Positions 10,635 to 22,027 of a stretch of DNA of 64,000 nucleotides are shown piece by piece. The translations under genes were made by a program, and so were the position numbers. The notes beneath the pieces were generated by a model. That model ran no database searches. It saw only the letters and a list, made by a program, of their open reading frames with translations, and was not told where the DNA came from. The stretch covers positions 9,622,342 to 9,686,341 of the forward strand of contig OU452216.1 in NCBI GenBank assembly GCA_911728435.2, written 5' to 3'. Within the stretch, counting starts at the first letter, position 1. Every line of letters begins with the position of its first letter. Source of the DNA: Apoderus coryli (lineage: Eukaryota; Arthropoda; Insecta; Coleoptera; Attelabidae).

Positions 10635-12059
10635 TAGCAATTAAAAAAACGATTAGAGCTTTGGTATTACGTAACCTACAACCATTATTTATAAGTTGAT
10701 AAGTTGATTTGATATTTTAAAAATATTTTCCTTGGTGTCTAATTTCCATTGTGTTGGTACCTATATAAAGACATCGGCACCTGACGTTTGGGTTCTCGTT
10801 GATGTTCTCTTACAAGATTTTTGTCTAGTATTACCTGTAAAAGAAAATAAATAAATACAGGATGGTTTAAACATTTTATCGGGTATAAGTTTGTTATTTT
10901 TAGTAAACATAAAATAGAATGAAAAATTAACACAAACTACAAAGTTGTCTCTTATTATTTAAACTGAAATCTAAGTACAAATTATTTATTTATGACTATT
11001 TCATAGAACCCTACATCTAAGAAATCTTCAAGTAAAAAATTTACGTCGACGACGGTAGCTGTTTTTTGCAGAATTTCATTTTTCTTCCTTCCATTCGTAA
11101 TTTTTCTCAGTGAAACCTGCTTTTGAAAAGCGGTTTTTGATAGTTTATTGAGAAACATTTTCACTCATTTCATTATCAATCGCATTAACAATTTTGTGAA
11201 CAATTCTGTTTCGGTAATGATGTTTTATGTTTTTTATAATACCCTGGTCCATAGACAATCTTTCGCTTTTGGATTTTCATTTTCATGTCCAGTTCTTTAA
11301 TCCATGTTTCGAAAATCTCAGAAGACATCCATGCCTTTTTATAAGTGGCGTAAAATAAACTCCTTTTAAACAAAGGGCATTTTTGCTTTTACCTATGAAT
11401 GAGTGTCGACTATATTTTTTTGTAATATTGGAATTACAACAAACCTCGAATATAAATTACAACAGAATCAACTGGGATGTGCGACTAAATCCCAAAAATT
11501 ACACATACAAATAGCATAATAACTGTAGCAAACAGTAGCGTAACACACATAAAATTTACTGATTTTATTATCGTAATAACGTTTTTAATTTACCTAAATG
11601 TTAATGTAAATGATTCGTCAATTCATAGCCGAATAACAATTAATTCGATACCTTTTATAAAGGCTAATCTAGATATCTAAATATAAATGGCCACCTGAGA
11701 GAGAGGCAGCGTTTTCTAACAGATTTACTCTATTAATAGAGGTCTTAGTCTGATTTTAGAATAGAGTTCTATGTCCACGAATTTGAGATCCAGAATGCTT
11801 TAGATCTTAATAAACAGAAGAAACGTTTGATATCTTTTGAATATAATTTTGCAAAGCAGCTTCGCAAAATCTGGACTTTGGTTTCGCGTTAAAAGTATTT
11901 CACTTTGTGTCAATATTAACGCTTACACTTCCGGATGAACAGGATCATCAGATTAGGGTCAATTGACAAATGTATGATAGTTTTGTTATTAAAAATTTAT
12001 ATATAAGTAAGCTTTTAGGAACATAGACAAAATACCTACCGTACCTTAGCAACAGAAGT

Positions 12060-13225
12060 CAGTGTGTGAGGGTCAATGCGGCTGTGTCTTCTTGCAAAAC
12101 GATGGATTGTGGAGTTCCACAGGGTGTGGGGTCCTATTTTGTTTTTGCTATTTATCAACGACATTACGTGCCTAGACATCAGCGGTAAAGTATGTCTCTT
12201 TGCTGATGATACTAGTTTCACTTGGTGCGGCCCGGATAGTGTGGCTCTTCATAGTGCCATATCCAAAGACTTAATCACCATCAAATCATGGTGTGACTCT
12301 AACCTGTTGTGCTTGCACACTGCGAAAACTAAATCTGTGTCATATAAAGGTGCGCTGCAGTCTTTTGAACTTAATAATTCCACTATTGACGTCGTTTCTT
12401 CTGTGAAGTTTCTGGGCCTTGTTGTTGACAGCTCCCTGAAGTGGAAGTTGCACATTGATGCGTTATCAAAAAAATTAAGCTCTGCCTGTTTTGCGTCAAG
12501 AACAGTTTCGAAAGAACTTAACTTGTCAACTTCCTTAACAGTCTACTTTTCACTCTTCGAATCCCATCTTCGATACGCCCTCTCATTCTGGGGTACATGC
12601 TGCAATTTGGGCGTATTTTTAGATTACAAAAAAGAGCTCTTCGATACTCTCTGAGATTGCACTATAGAGCCCATTGCCAGGACTTCTTCAGAAAATTTAA
12701 AATACTAACACTACCTTCCTTATTCACATTGGAATCGGTCTGCTTAATCCGCAAACAACTGTCAGATGTCTCTGAAAGACCATTCCATAGAAACTCCGAA
12801 CATGATCTTTATCTGCTAGCCCCATCCTCCCAATTAATCAAAAGCTCGATTATATACAATGCAAAAAAAATGCACAACCATCTGCCAATGGAAATCAAAT
12901 TGCTATCATCCCTTCCTCGATTCGACAAAGCTCTAAAGACGTATTTGTTGGAAAAAGCTTTTTATACAGTAGGTGACTTTTTTAATGTGCATTAATTTTT
13001 GAGCGATTCACACACTGGATAATAGTTTGTATATATATGTATATATATTGAACTGTAGAATATTTACTTAATTAATTTACTTTAAGTATCTTAATTGATT
13101 TATTTATTTATTTGACGATGTACCTGTATGTATTAGTTATTATTCTTATGTTTTGTTTACCTGTCTACAAATTATTTTTAATTTTTTGACAAATATATAT
13201 ATATATTTATTTATTATTAAGGAAG
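12060..13225 (+). mobile_element. 5'-truncated LINE (jockey/R1 group)
   Basis: Starts inside the reverse transcriptase. GPILFLLFINDI is followed by KVCLFADDTSFTW (intact FADD catalytic box), then thumb sequence VKFLGLVVDSSLKWKLHIDA. A frame change near 12600 leads into the C-terminal part (LQKRALRYSLRLHYRAH to LLEKAFYTVGDFFNVH). The 3' untranslated part is TA-rich and ends near 13225. Two further copies of this family, in opposite orientations, sit at 17520-18612. Confidence 0.85.
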
Positions 13226-13884
13226 AATTGTCTTTAACTTCAACTTTCAGGAACTCAAAATATACTTTTGATACGTCAATGGAAAAGCTCCCAAATACAA
13301 CTGGATTACAATAACAAAAGTAACAGGCTATTGATTGAAATTTGTTATGCTGTATTCGGACATGCCGACAAGGGTTTTTTTTTTGTTTGACGGCTCAATA
13401 CACAATTCCATTCATGTCCTAATTTATTTATTTGTCGTTTTGTGGTTGGAACTAAATGCACCTATTTGAGTTGTCACAAATAACTAGGAAAATAGCCAAT
13501 AAGTATTTTTGTAACATAAAAGTGAAAGAAATAAGGGTAAGTAGTGAAGATATCATGGAAATTGGAAGGTATTATGCTTGGAAACATACACAGAAACTAA
13601 GTAACACGTCAAGTTGCATTTTTTTGAGTTTCGTTTAAAAATGCAAACCGAGCGCTGCGAACTTGATTAGTTTCAATTATACAGGGTGATTTTCTTTTTT
13701 TGCCTTTTTCCACCTACAATTACAATTTACTACCGAAATTGAAAAAAAAAAACAAATAAATAAACTATTGCTTGGCAAACGAATCTGTGACAACGAAAGG
13801 AATGCGTACAAAAAAATCCTATATGGCCAAATTTAACTACAAAAAATCACTAGTTCTAGAAAAGAAGTCGTACTAATTTGAAAA

Positions 13885-14098
13885 TCGAGTCTGACGGCTG
13901 TATTTTGCGATCTTTCTAGAGCATTTGACTGTGTTTCTCATGCGATTTTCTTAAAGAAACTTCCCCTATATGGCATTAGAGCAAATGCTCTTAATTTCAT
14001 AAGATCTTACTTGAGTGACCGACATCAGTTAGTTGACTATATGGGAGGGAGGTCTGAAGTAAGGCCTGTGACAACCGGAGTACCCCAGGGCTCAATTC
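13885..14098 (+). mobile_element. LINE reverse-transcriptase fragment fused to rosa
   Basis: Encodes FCDLSRAFDCVSHAIFLKKL and, after YGIRANALNFIRSYLSDRHQ, the TTGVPQGSI box. These are reverse-transcriptase motifs of a jockey/R1-group LINE. The sequence stops one residue after PQGSI and continues in the same frame into a DD41D transposase, giving a chimeric frame (14011-14586). The left edge is near 13885. Confidence 0.8.
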
Positions 14099-14904
14099 AG
14101 GAGTTGAAGCCAACTGACCATCCAATGCGTTTTCGCTTCGCTCAGTGGGCCTGCGATCGACTTACAGAAGATGCCGATTTTGCCAAAAAAAATATCTTTT
14201 CAGATGAAGCTCATTTTGATCTTGGCGGGTATGTAAACAAGCAAAATTGTCGCATTTGGGGCACTGAAAACCCGCACGCATACATTGAAAAGCCGATGCA
14301 CCCAAAACGAGTCACTGTTTGGTGCGGATTTTGGTCCGGAGGCATAATTGAGCCATTTTTCTTTGAAAATGAGCAAGGAGTGGCCGTTACAGTCAATGGC
14401 GATCGTTATCGGGACATGTTGAACGAATTTTTGTTCACAAAAATTGAAGAGGAGGATATTGGCAACATTTGGTTTCAACAGGACGGCGCTACGTGCCACA
14501 CAGCCGAAGCTACACTCGATGTTTTGCGCCCTGTTTTTGAAGATCGCATTATCAGCCGCAGAGGCCACCTCGGAGCTGCGATTTGACACCGTTGGACTAT
14601 TATTTGTGGGGTGCCGTCAAAGATAAGTGTTACGCCGACAAGCCAGAGACAATTGACGCTTTAAAGGACAATATTCGTGAAGTCATTGGTGAAATACAGC
14701 TGCACACAATCGATAATGTACATAAAAATTGGACCGATCGTGTAGGCTACTGCATGGCCAGCCGAAGCAGCCATTTGAATGAAATTATTTGTCATTATTA
14801 ACCGGAAGGATTGTACTTTCAAATAAAAAAAGAAATTTGAGAAAATATTCAGCAGTTTTTCTTTTATAGCATTTTCAAAAAAAAAAAGTTATCTGGCAGA
14901 CCCA
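14099..14904 (+). mobile_element. rosa-type (DD41D) Tc1/mariner transposon, 3' part
   Basis: The transposase begins mid-protein at ELKPTDHPMRFRFAQWACDR. The first catalytic Asp lies in FSDEAHFDLGG and the second in WFQQDGATCH. A 13 bp deletion relative to the copy at 37.5 kb shifts the frame just before the third Asp (TPLDYYLWG), and the C-terminus is open in another frame to 14801. With the deletion corrected by comparison, second-to-third spacing is 41 residues, the rosa hallmark. The right end is GTTATCTGGCAGACCCA. The 5' half is replaced by LINE sequence. Confidence 0.85.
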
Positions 14905-15431
14905 ATATTTTAATTATTTTCGATAAGTGTTAAGTTGTTTTAGATTTTTTTGTTTAAATCAAGCCAGATTACCAAAGTATTTAATTTATTTCGTTAAGTT
15001 GTTTTAGACCTACACCCTAAGGAGCAAAAAAAAAGAAAAAGTAAAATTGATAAAAATACGGTCAAGAATAAAAATTAAAAGTCCACTAAATACTAAGATT
15101 GTAAGCAGTAGTTTTGGAGATTTTAAGCAAAACTTTGTTGATTTTTAACTTCGTTTTTCCGAGGATACCAGAGAACATAAAATTGTTTTGCAAAAACATC
15201 TAAATAATCGATAACAACGTTTATAGGAGCGCGGCAGCGGCATTACCTCCTATGTATTCTCTATAGACTTTTTAGGCAGTAAATTTTCTTAAGTACCGGA
15301 GACGACACTTTAGGGTAGCGAAAAAGAAGGGGGCCGGACCTTTCCGGACACAATCACATTGTCACAAAAGGAAGGAACGCCGTGATGGACCACCATATAA
15401 ACTGGAGAATAGAATGTATAAGAAAATCGTT

Positions 15432-15725
15432 TCAAATAGTAGTCGTGACAATGGTAAAGGAATGTCGCATCAGTAGATTTAATACTTTATTCACGTTGAA
15501 TGAAAATGTGGATGAATATTGTTCAATTTTATATCGAAGTTTTTCCAGATAAGGTCGAATTTGGAGAGATTTATACAGTGTGTGTACTGATTCAGTGCAC
15601 GTAAACTGTAAATAAATTTCGAATTGAAATTTGATCTTTTGGAAATCAGGTTTAAGGAGTTGAGAAGTGTACAAAGTGTACTGTCCTAGGTGCGGGTTTT
15701 TCGGATCATGAAGCAGTAATTGCAA
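15432..15725 (-). mobile_element. Probable LINE relic
   Basis: The minus-strand frame contains VHTLYKSLQIRPYLEK followed by SFNVNKVLNLL, which resembles the TLYKSLVRPxLEY segment of the reverse-transcriptase thumb region. The match is short and other family motifs were not seen. Confidence 0.35.
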
Positions 15726-15759
15726 AGTTTATTGTAAAGAGCGAAAGCGGGAACGCCCT

Positions 15760-16130
15760 ACGTAGATTACGCCAAATTTTCACAACTTTAGGCGTCTATG
15801 TCAATCAACTGACTGGGATCACCTCTCTGATGATATCTCCACTTTTACGGAAACACTTTCTGGCCTAGCATTAAAAGCGTAACTCCTTAGGCCTATCAGG
15901 GACAAACAACATAAACCTTGGACTACCGTGGGCTTACGTACATCGCCCAAGAATATGCGCTCACTATCTCATTTGAAAAAATTTTCGGACAATCCTCTTT
16001 TTCATGATTACGTTAAACTCTACAGACAAATTTACCATAAAGCTATAAAAGCTGCTAAAAAACATCTATTATAACAACAAGTTATGTCAAAGTTAAAAGC
16101 TTCAATAAACATAATACATTGTAGAAAAAT
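15760..16130 (+). mobile_element. LINE relic, endonuclease/RT linker
   Basis: With several stops, the plus strand encodes DWDHLSDDISTFTETLSGLA, HKPWTTVGLRTSPKNMRSLS and YVKLYRQIYHKAIKAAKKHL. This is the pattern of the linker between endonuclease and reverse transcriptase in R1/jockey-type LINEs (KPW, a basic stretch, then a coiled helix of Lys and Ala). Both ends are lost. Confidence 0.55.
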
Positions 16131-16954
16131 CTGAACCAAAATCCCATAAATCAGAAAAAATACCAACTTTTCAAACCACATACAAAAAGCTCTTTTGCTA
16201 TATATACGAATACATCTTTAAGTGACAAATGGAATCTGCTTGTGAAAGGTGAACAGTGCGCGATTTTTATAAATCTACCAGTGAATATTATGCTATACAA
16301 ACCACAAATGTTCAGTGGTGTCGGCAATAAATGATTTCTGCAGATATATAATTTTCCTCTTTGTCTAAAAAAAAAGCTCCAAGTAGATTCTTCCAACAGG
16401 ATTGCGGTCCTTCCCATTTTGTTTGAAACGCGCGCAAATTGCTGAACAACAATTTTCCAAATTCGGATGGTTACTTAATTTGTTCCCAAATGACGCCAAA
16501 ATTTGCGGCATGGAATATTGTACGAATTTGAAAAGTTTACAAAACCATTCTATTTTCGATTAGCCGACTGTCAAAGTTGTATAGGGAAACAATTTGAAAG
16601 TTTCCATACCTTTTTCTTTTATATTGTCGTTGCATGGTTCTACGCTACTGATCCAGTTTGTGGGCGGAGATTAAGGGTTACCCTCTCGTATTCAAGTGCA
16701 CGCAAAAGTCGTTTAGTCATCAACAATACCTTATTCGGTTGTACCCCACGGCGTCTTGAAGATATCAATAGCGGAGTCGCGTTAGCTTCTTTTATCCACA
16801 AACTCTCTCACACACATTATGTGTGTATAAAGCATTTTGTTTGGTTGCTATTTTATATCTAAGAATTAAAGAGCTAAAAGTACTTTATTGTTGTCAGCGG
16901 TGAAAGTATTGACTATTGAATAGGACACTTTGGAGTTTTGTTTGTTTGTTTTGT

Positions 16955-17050
16955 ACAATTGCGGTTTATGACCCCTGGAACAATATTTGGGTCGCGGTGG
17001 TTCTGTTAGTTGGCCTCCAAGATCGCCAGACCTCACGACGTGGCGGTTAG
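16955..17050 (+). mobile_element. Short transposase relic
   Basis: Encodes GGSVSWPPRSPDLTTW, which resembles the WPPRSPDLTPLDFFLWG block containing the last catalytic Asp of DDE transposases in the Tc1/mariner group. Only about 30 codons remain, and the Asp-containing part has degenerated. Confidence 0.5.
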
Positions 17051-17519
17051 ACTGTAATTATATATAGGGCTTGTTGTTTATGTAGGAAATTTTGTGTTTA
17101 TGCATCACAACATTAGGTTTTTATTATTTTTTGATTTTTAAATTACACCATAACACCGTTCTTCCCGACTCACCCCGTATTAGTAAATTTATACTGATTA
17201 AAATTCTTTGCAAGCATTTTCGGTTTTTTAAAAATCGTGAAAAGTTTATCTGTGATGAAAATTTTGTCAACCAACCGAATGATTGACGTTTTCCAAGGAA
17301 ATTTCACCGTTTCTCTTGATATCTCGTGTAATCTTCTTTCACTTGTCACTTTCTTTTTATTTCACACAAAGGAAAAACATTATATACATCCAGTCAGTTA
17401 GTCTAGGCACGTCCCATCCGATAAATTGAGAAAAATTCGATTTACATTATCGAAATCTTATAGTAGCAATGGGAAATATATGGAATATTTTTTCTACAAG
17501 GTTATTGAAATAAATATAT

Positions 17520-18375
17520 TATATATTTGTCAAAAAATTAAAAACAATTTGTAGACAGGTAAATAAAAACAATTAATAGATACAGGTACATCGTCAAATA
17601 AATAAATCAATTAAGATACTTAATGTAAATTAATTAAGTAAATATTCTACAGTTCAATATATATACATATATATACAAACTATTATCCAGTGTGTGAATC
17701 GCTCAAAAATTAATGCACATTAAAAAAGTCACCTACTGTATAAAAAGCTTTTTCTAACAAATACGTCTTTAGAGCTTTACGGAATCGAGGAAGGGATGAT
17801 AGCAATTTGATTTCCATTGGCAGATGGTTGTGCATTTTTTTGCATTGTATATAATCGAGCTTTTCATTAATTCGGAGCATGGGGCTGGCAAATAAAGGTC
17901 ATGTTCGGAGTTTCTATGGAATGGTCTTTCAGAGACATCTGACAGGTGTTTGCGGATTAAGCAGACCGATTCCAATATGAATAAGGAAGGTAGTGTTAGT
18001 ATTTTAAATTTTCTGAAGAAGTCCTGGCAATGGGCTCTATAGTGCAATCTCAGAGAGTATCGAAGAGCTCTTTTTTGTAATCTAAAAATACGCCCAAATT
18101 GCAGCGTGTACCCCAGAATGAGAGGGCGTATCGAAGATGGGATTCGAAGAGTGAAAAGTAGACTGTTAAGGAAGTTGACAAGTTAAGTTCTTTCGAAACT
18201 GATCTTGACGCAAAACAGGCAGAGCATCAATGTGCAACTTCCACTTCAGGGAGCTGTCAACAACAAGGCCCAGAAACTTCACAGAAGAAACGACGTCAAT
18301 AATGGAATTATTAAGTTCAAAAGACTGCAGCGCACCTTTATATGACACAGATTTAGTTTTCGCAGTGTTTAAGCA
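17520..18375 (-). mobile_element. LINE copy, same family as 12060-13225
   Basis: Reverse complement of the downstream two thirds of the LINE at 12060: thumb segment VKFLGLVVDSSLKWKLHIDA, the C-terminal part from MHYRAHCQDFFRKFK, and the TA-rich 3' untranslated region (17520-17710). Small deletions break the frame, for instance after HIDA. It lies tail-out and immediately abuts a plus-strand 3' end of the same family. Confidence 0.85.
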
Positions 18376-18377
18376 CT

Positions 18378-18612
18378 GTTACTGTGCATTAATTTTTGAG
18401 TGATGGATAGTAGTTAGTAGTTTGCATTGTGTGTTTTGTATATATATATATATATATATATATATTGAACTGTAGAATATTTACTTAATTAATTTACTTT
18501 AAGTATCTTAATCATTTGTATTAATTATTATTCTTATGTTTTATATGTTTTGTTTACCTGTCTACAAATTATTTTTAATTTTCTGACAAATATATATTTA
18601 TTTATTGCAAGT
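18378..18612 (+). mobile_element. LINE 3' untranslated end, same family, opposite strand
   Basis: Matches the 3' end of the LINE at 12060-13225, from TGTGCATTAATTTTTGAG through the TA repeat to CTGACAAATATATATTTATT. It is inverted relative to the neighbouring minus-strand copy, so 17520-17710 and 18380-18612 form a long inverted repeat with a spacer of about 670 bp. Confidence 0.8.
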
Positions 18613-19281
18613 GTTAAAAGGAAAAAACTATATTATTATATTTTCAAAATGAATATATATGCTGCCAAAATTATGTGTGTTTTTTTGAGACTGACCAGAG
18701 ACTATGCAATTTCTAGACATTTTTTCTTGTTTATATATTTTCTATTTCTTTATTTATTATCCAATTTAAATTTGATAATCCTAAAACAAGCAGACATAAT
18801 TTGCTCTATTCTTCAAATTATTTAACTTCAATAACTAATTTTTAAGCATAATAAAGTTGTTAAAACCCATATTATTAATTGAAACTTATGTCGGTATAAA
18901 TATACTTCTCAATAAACAAAAACTTTAGAGCAATCAAATTTAATTAACCCAATGATTCTTGAAGTTTATCTCTTCTTTTAGAGTATATCACTTTTATTAG
19001 ACGAACAATACTCCTAGTTAGATACAATGTAACAGAAAAAATAGATGAGAACTTTTATTTGTGTGGACCTGGCACAGTATTTACGATAATGTCTTTCACT
19101 TACGAAAGTGAGTTTCGAAGTTCCGTGAAAAAAGATCCCTTATATATAGTGTTAGTTTTAAATTACGTGATTAAACGTACACATGTAATGAGTTTTTCAT
19201 TTTTAATTTCAAGAATGAAGAATAATTCTTGATACAACATTTTTTTTTAATGTACTGATTTTGTTACATTTTTTCCATTAC

Positions 19282-19400
19282 CTTTGTGTGCCATATCGTC
19301 GATAGAGGTGATCCCTGACGGCCATGGTGCCACGGCCGCACCCAGCTGCTGTGCGGGGAGAATGATGGTGATATCTTGTTACCACCCAATTCACCAGAAA
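19282..19400 (-). CDS. ey: eyeless (Pax6) N-terminal exon ending MAHK
   Basis: The last codons read SGITSIDDMAHK plus a phase-1 G before the donor GTAATGG. Fly eyeless has the sequence EDMAHKGHSGVNQ at the same place, and joining to the exon at 9163 restores GHSGVNQ. Upstream in frame, ILPAQQLGAAVAPWP looks like conserved N-terminal sequence. An in-frame TAA lies at 19381-19379. Either translation starts at the Met of MAHK (19294, G at -3 and +4), or a downstream acceptor (AACAAG, exon start 19374) extends the frame from another exon. The strong acceptor CTTTTCCAG gives exon start 19400, in which case the Met of MAHK is the likely start. Confidence 0.85.
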
Positions 19401-20030
19401 CTGGAAAAGGAAAATCTAATGTTTAGTCATAAAATACTGTCTTACCTAAGTAGTAGTAAGTTTAACTTGAAACAACCAAAGAGAAATATTTGACGAATAA
19501 TGCTGACGAATGTTTAATTACCAGCAATTCTATCTATTACTGCAACCAGATCGATGTTGTTTATTTTACGAAATTAGATAAAATAAACGATATAAATCTA
19601 AATAACATATACGCAGGATTGCTACTGCTTTTATTTTATATATAAAGTTTATCTGGATTAGAAGCGAAAGAAACCTTAATTCAACTTCCTGTCTAATATA
19701 ATAATTACTACCAATTTATCTTCTTGTAGTTGTTTACGGAGCTCGCACTCGCCCTACGGCAAAAAGAAAGGTTATATAGGTATAAAGTATTCATTCTGTT
19801 TTGGTTTGTTATTCTTTATAGGTACTCAATGTATGCTTCAAAAAAACTGTATTGTTTTAATGTGCATTTTAGACGATTTACAAACAAATTTTAAAATTCT
19901 TTTTGTGCTAATACATTCTGTTTTAAATGTAGGTTCAAGAAAAATTGTTCATTTTAATTGTTAAAATTGTTTTCCTATAATATTTTGCAGGAACTGTCTA
20001 ATTGACATTGAATTGTATTTTTAGCAGAAA
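19401..20030. other. Non-coding stretch upstream of the eyeless exon
   Basis: Begins (on the minus strand) with the pyrimidine-rich acceptor for the 19282-19400 exon. The rest is AT-rich with no recognised feature, ending at the terminus of recombinase copy B. Confidence 0.5.
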
Positions 20031-20174
20031 TACCCCTAGGGTCTTGATAATACCGAGATACTTTTGTCATAGAGAATGCCGAAAGCGTGTTGCTTGATAA
20101 TATTATCCTTGAGCAACTCGCTTGAAGGATTCTCTATGACAAAATTTTGAGTATTTATCAAGGCCCGAGGAGTA
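20031..20174. repeat. 144 bp terminal hairpin of recombinase copy B
   Basis: A nested palindrome. The outer arms are TACCCCTAGGGTCTTGATAA...TTTTGTCATAGAGAAT and its imperfect reverse complement ending GGCCCGAGGAGTA. The inner arms are AAGCGTGTTGCTTGATAATA and TATTATCCTTGAGCAACTCGCTT, meeting at a self-complementary GATAATATTATC apex. It lies just outside the 3' end of the recombinase frame and ends at CCCTAGGGGTA. The same 144 bp occurs at 45402-45545. Confidence 0.85.
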
Positions 20175-20279
20175 TTCGATAAGATAATTTTTTACTTTGT
20201 AGATATCAAAAATTTGATTGTCAATCTGACGTTTAGTAATTTTCAATACAAAATGTATTAGTTTTAATCAAACAAATAT

Positions 20280-21235
20280 TATTCATTTTTATTTAAAACT
20301 ACAGTTGTTGTGAAAAGTACAATTGGTAAATGTTAAATTGGAAGAAGAGTTTGCTGAAGTTGACGGATTGTTAATTTCCACTGTTGAAGAAATTCCTCGC
20401 ATGGTGTTGATTATTTCACCATGGCGTTCTTGGTTAATATTCAACTACGGTTTAATTGAATTAGAGCTGCTATGTCCTGTTATTTTTATTAATTGCTGTT
20501 CAGGAATTCCTTTATTTGCCAAATGGCTAACTGCAGTTGATCTGTTCGAATGATTGGATATCTTTTTACACTTAGTGTCCAAACCAATAGCTTGCGCGGA
20601 TGATTTGGTTCACATATTAATTATGTTCTTGATTACGGGTATATTGTCAAACCATGTATCTCTTTCGGATTTCCAGAAACGATTTGGTCTCAAGAATAGG
20701 CGACTGGAAGTAATATTTTTATCTCTTTTGGACAATAATTTATGGAATATCCGAACAGGGCATGCACTTTCGTTTGCAATATTTGGAACAAGCCACTTAC
20801 TATTTGTACAACTTTTCGATCCTCCTTGGCATGTTTTACTGAATATTGGATTGTATCCAATTCTGTTGGTTGGCGTTCCATCATTATTTTTCTCAATCGT
20901 GAAATAATCTATAAGACAATCCGCTGGTTCACCACCTCGCCAAGCTAACTCAACAGCTACCATATGGTAAACAAAATTTTGTAAACCTTCTGATGTACAT
21001 TCATCATGGCAAACGGCACGAATACAATTTTGAAGTCATTGAAGTATTTTTCCTGGAGTAGCCTACTGGTAGTATTCCAAATTGTTTTTACAGTTGCTTC
21101 TTTATATTCAGTTCCGTCAGCTTTTCTCATATTTACCGCATAATCTTTCAATATATTAGCAAAATTATGCAAACTCGTTTCAGCGTTCAGTTCGTATTCT
21201 CTGGTCGCACAAAACTCGTGAAATATTTTATTTTA
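20280..21235 (-). pseudogene. Crypton-like tyrosine recombinase, copy B (broken)
   Basis: Minus-strand homologue of copy A. The N-terminal frame is EFCATREYELNAETSLHN onward. The middle (20963-20610) includes the segment deleted in copy A, such as CTNSKWLVPNIANESACPVR. A TGG to TGA change stops the frame after NIINM. The catalytic end is still readable: SNHSNRSTAVSHLANKG with the R/H box, and ITGHSSSNSIKP, directly after which the codon that is TAC (Tyr) in copy A is TAG. A deletion also breaks the frame near 20965-21030. The tail carries the same FTNC motif. Both copies are dead by different lesions. Confidence 0.8.
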
Positions 21236-21591
21236 TTTTGACATTAAATGACATTTAATTATTGAATCCATGTTTTGTATGTAAGCCTCATCACTAGAGT
21301 TTAAAGCGAAATTTGAAGAAATAAGGCTCAGGGAAAATTAAAGACAAATATCGAGTGGTGTTGGCTGCCTGATCAGCATAAACGAGTACGAAATATGCGC
21401 ATATAGTAGTCTCTACTCTACAAACTTCAAGATAAGACTGAATACAGTGTTTTTCCTTAAATACTTTAAATATGTTAATAACTTTAGTAAATTAAATTTT
21501 TTAACATCTATGATAATATAAATTATATATTTTTTCATTACATTTCGATGGTTTATTTGGTTTTTTTGTTGTACTTACATATAAAGTTATT
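21236..21591. other. Flank of recombinase copy B
   Basis: AT-rich. Homology to copy A ends near the AAATATTTCACGAG at its edge. Nothing else recognised. Confidence 0.4.
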
Positions 21592-22027
21592 TTGCTGCGA
21601 AAAAGCTAAATAAAATTTTAATTTTAGTATTTATTTAGAATACTTCAATGTCAGTCATGGTATTAGCCAGTGGAGTAGCTGCTTTGTCTTGTTTTCTAAA
21701 TTTATACATGAGCGGGGACAGATTATGGTGTCACATAGAAAGAATCTAAATTCACCCTGTCAATTTCAATATATCTTTTTTAATAATAATAAATTATATA
21801 TATATATATATAAACATCAAATAAACATAACCACACATTTCTGATACATTTTTAAGCAAATAACTCCACTTATTTCCTGTGTTTCTATTTTTTGCATAAT
21901 ATTATCCACTTTAGTACCAGGAGATCCCAACAGTCAATCAGGCGACGAACTTTGCATATGCGTACTGAATCCATAACATCTAAAGCACAAAGGACGGAAT
22001 TCTAACCTTGAAAATTTCTCTAAATTG
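21592..22027. repeat. About 430 bp dispersed repeat, copy 1
   Basis: From TTGCTGCGAAAAAGCTAAAT to AAAATTTCTCTAAATTG, this stretch matches 59931-60345 in the same order, with small indels. Shared landmarks include GTCATGGTATTAGCCAGTGG, GGAGATCCCAACAGTCAATC and ACGAACTTTGCATAT. On the minus strand it has coding-like patches (a CFRC motif and KVDNIMQKIETQEISGVICL) but frames are broken. Each copy lies a few hundred bases beyond the N-terminal side of a recombinase copy (B and D), so it may be part of a larger element. Confidence 0.75.

Noticed and set aside
14200..14589. Minus-strand open frame of 129 codons
   Set aside because: Antisense of the rosa transposase; the same shadow appears over the copy at 37762-37944.
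17520..18612. Twin-priming inversion of one LINE insertion
   Set aside because: The inverted part includes the 3' untranslated region that is also present in the forward part, so the two cannot be pieces of one copy.
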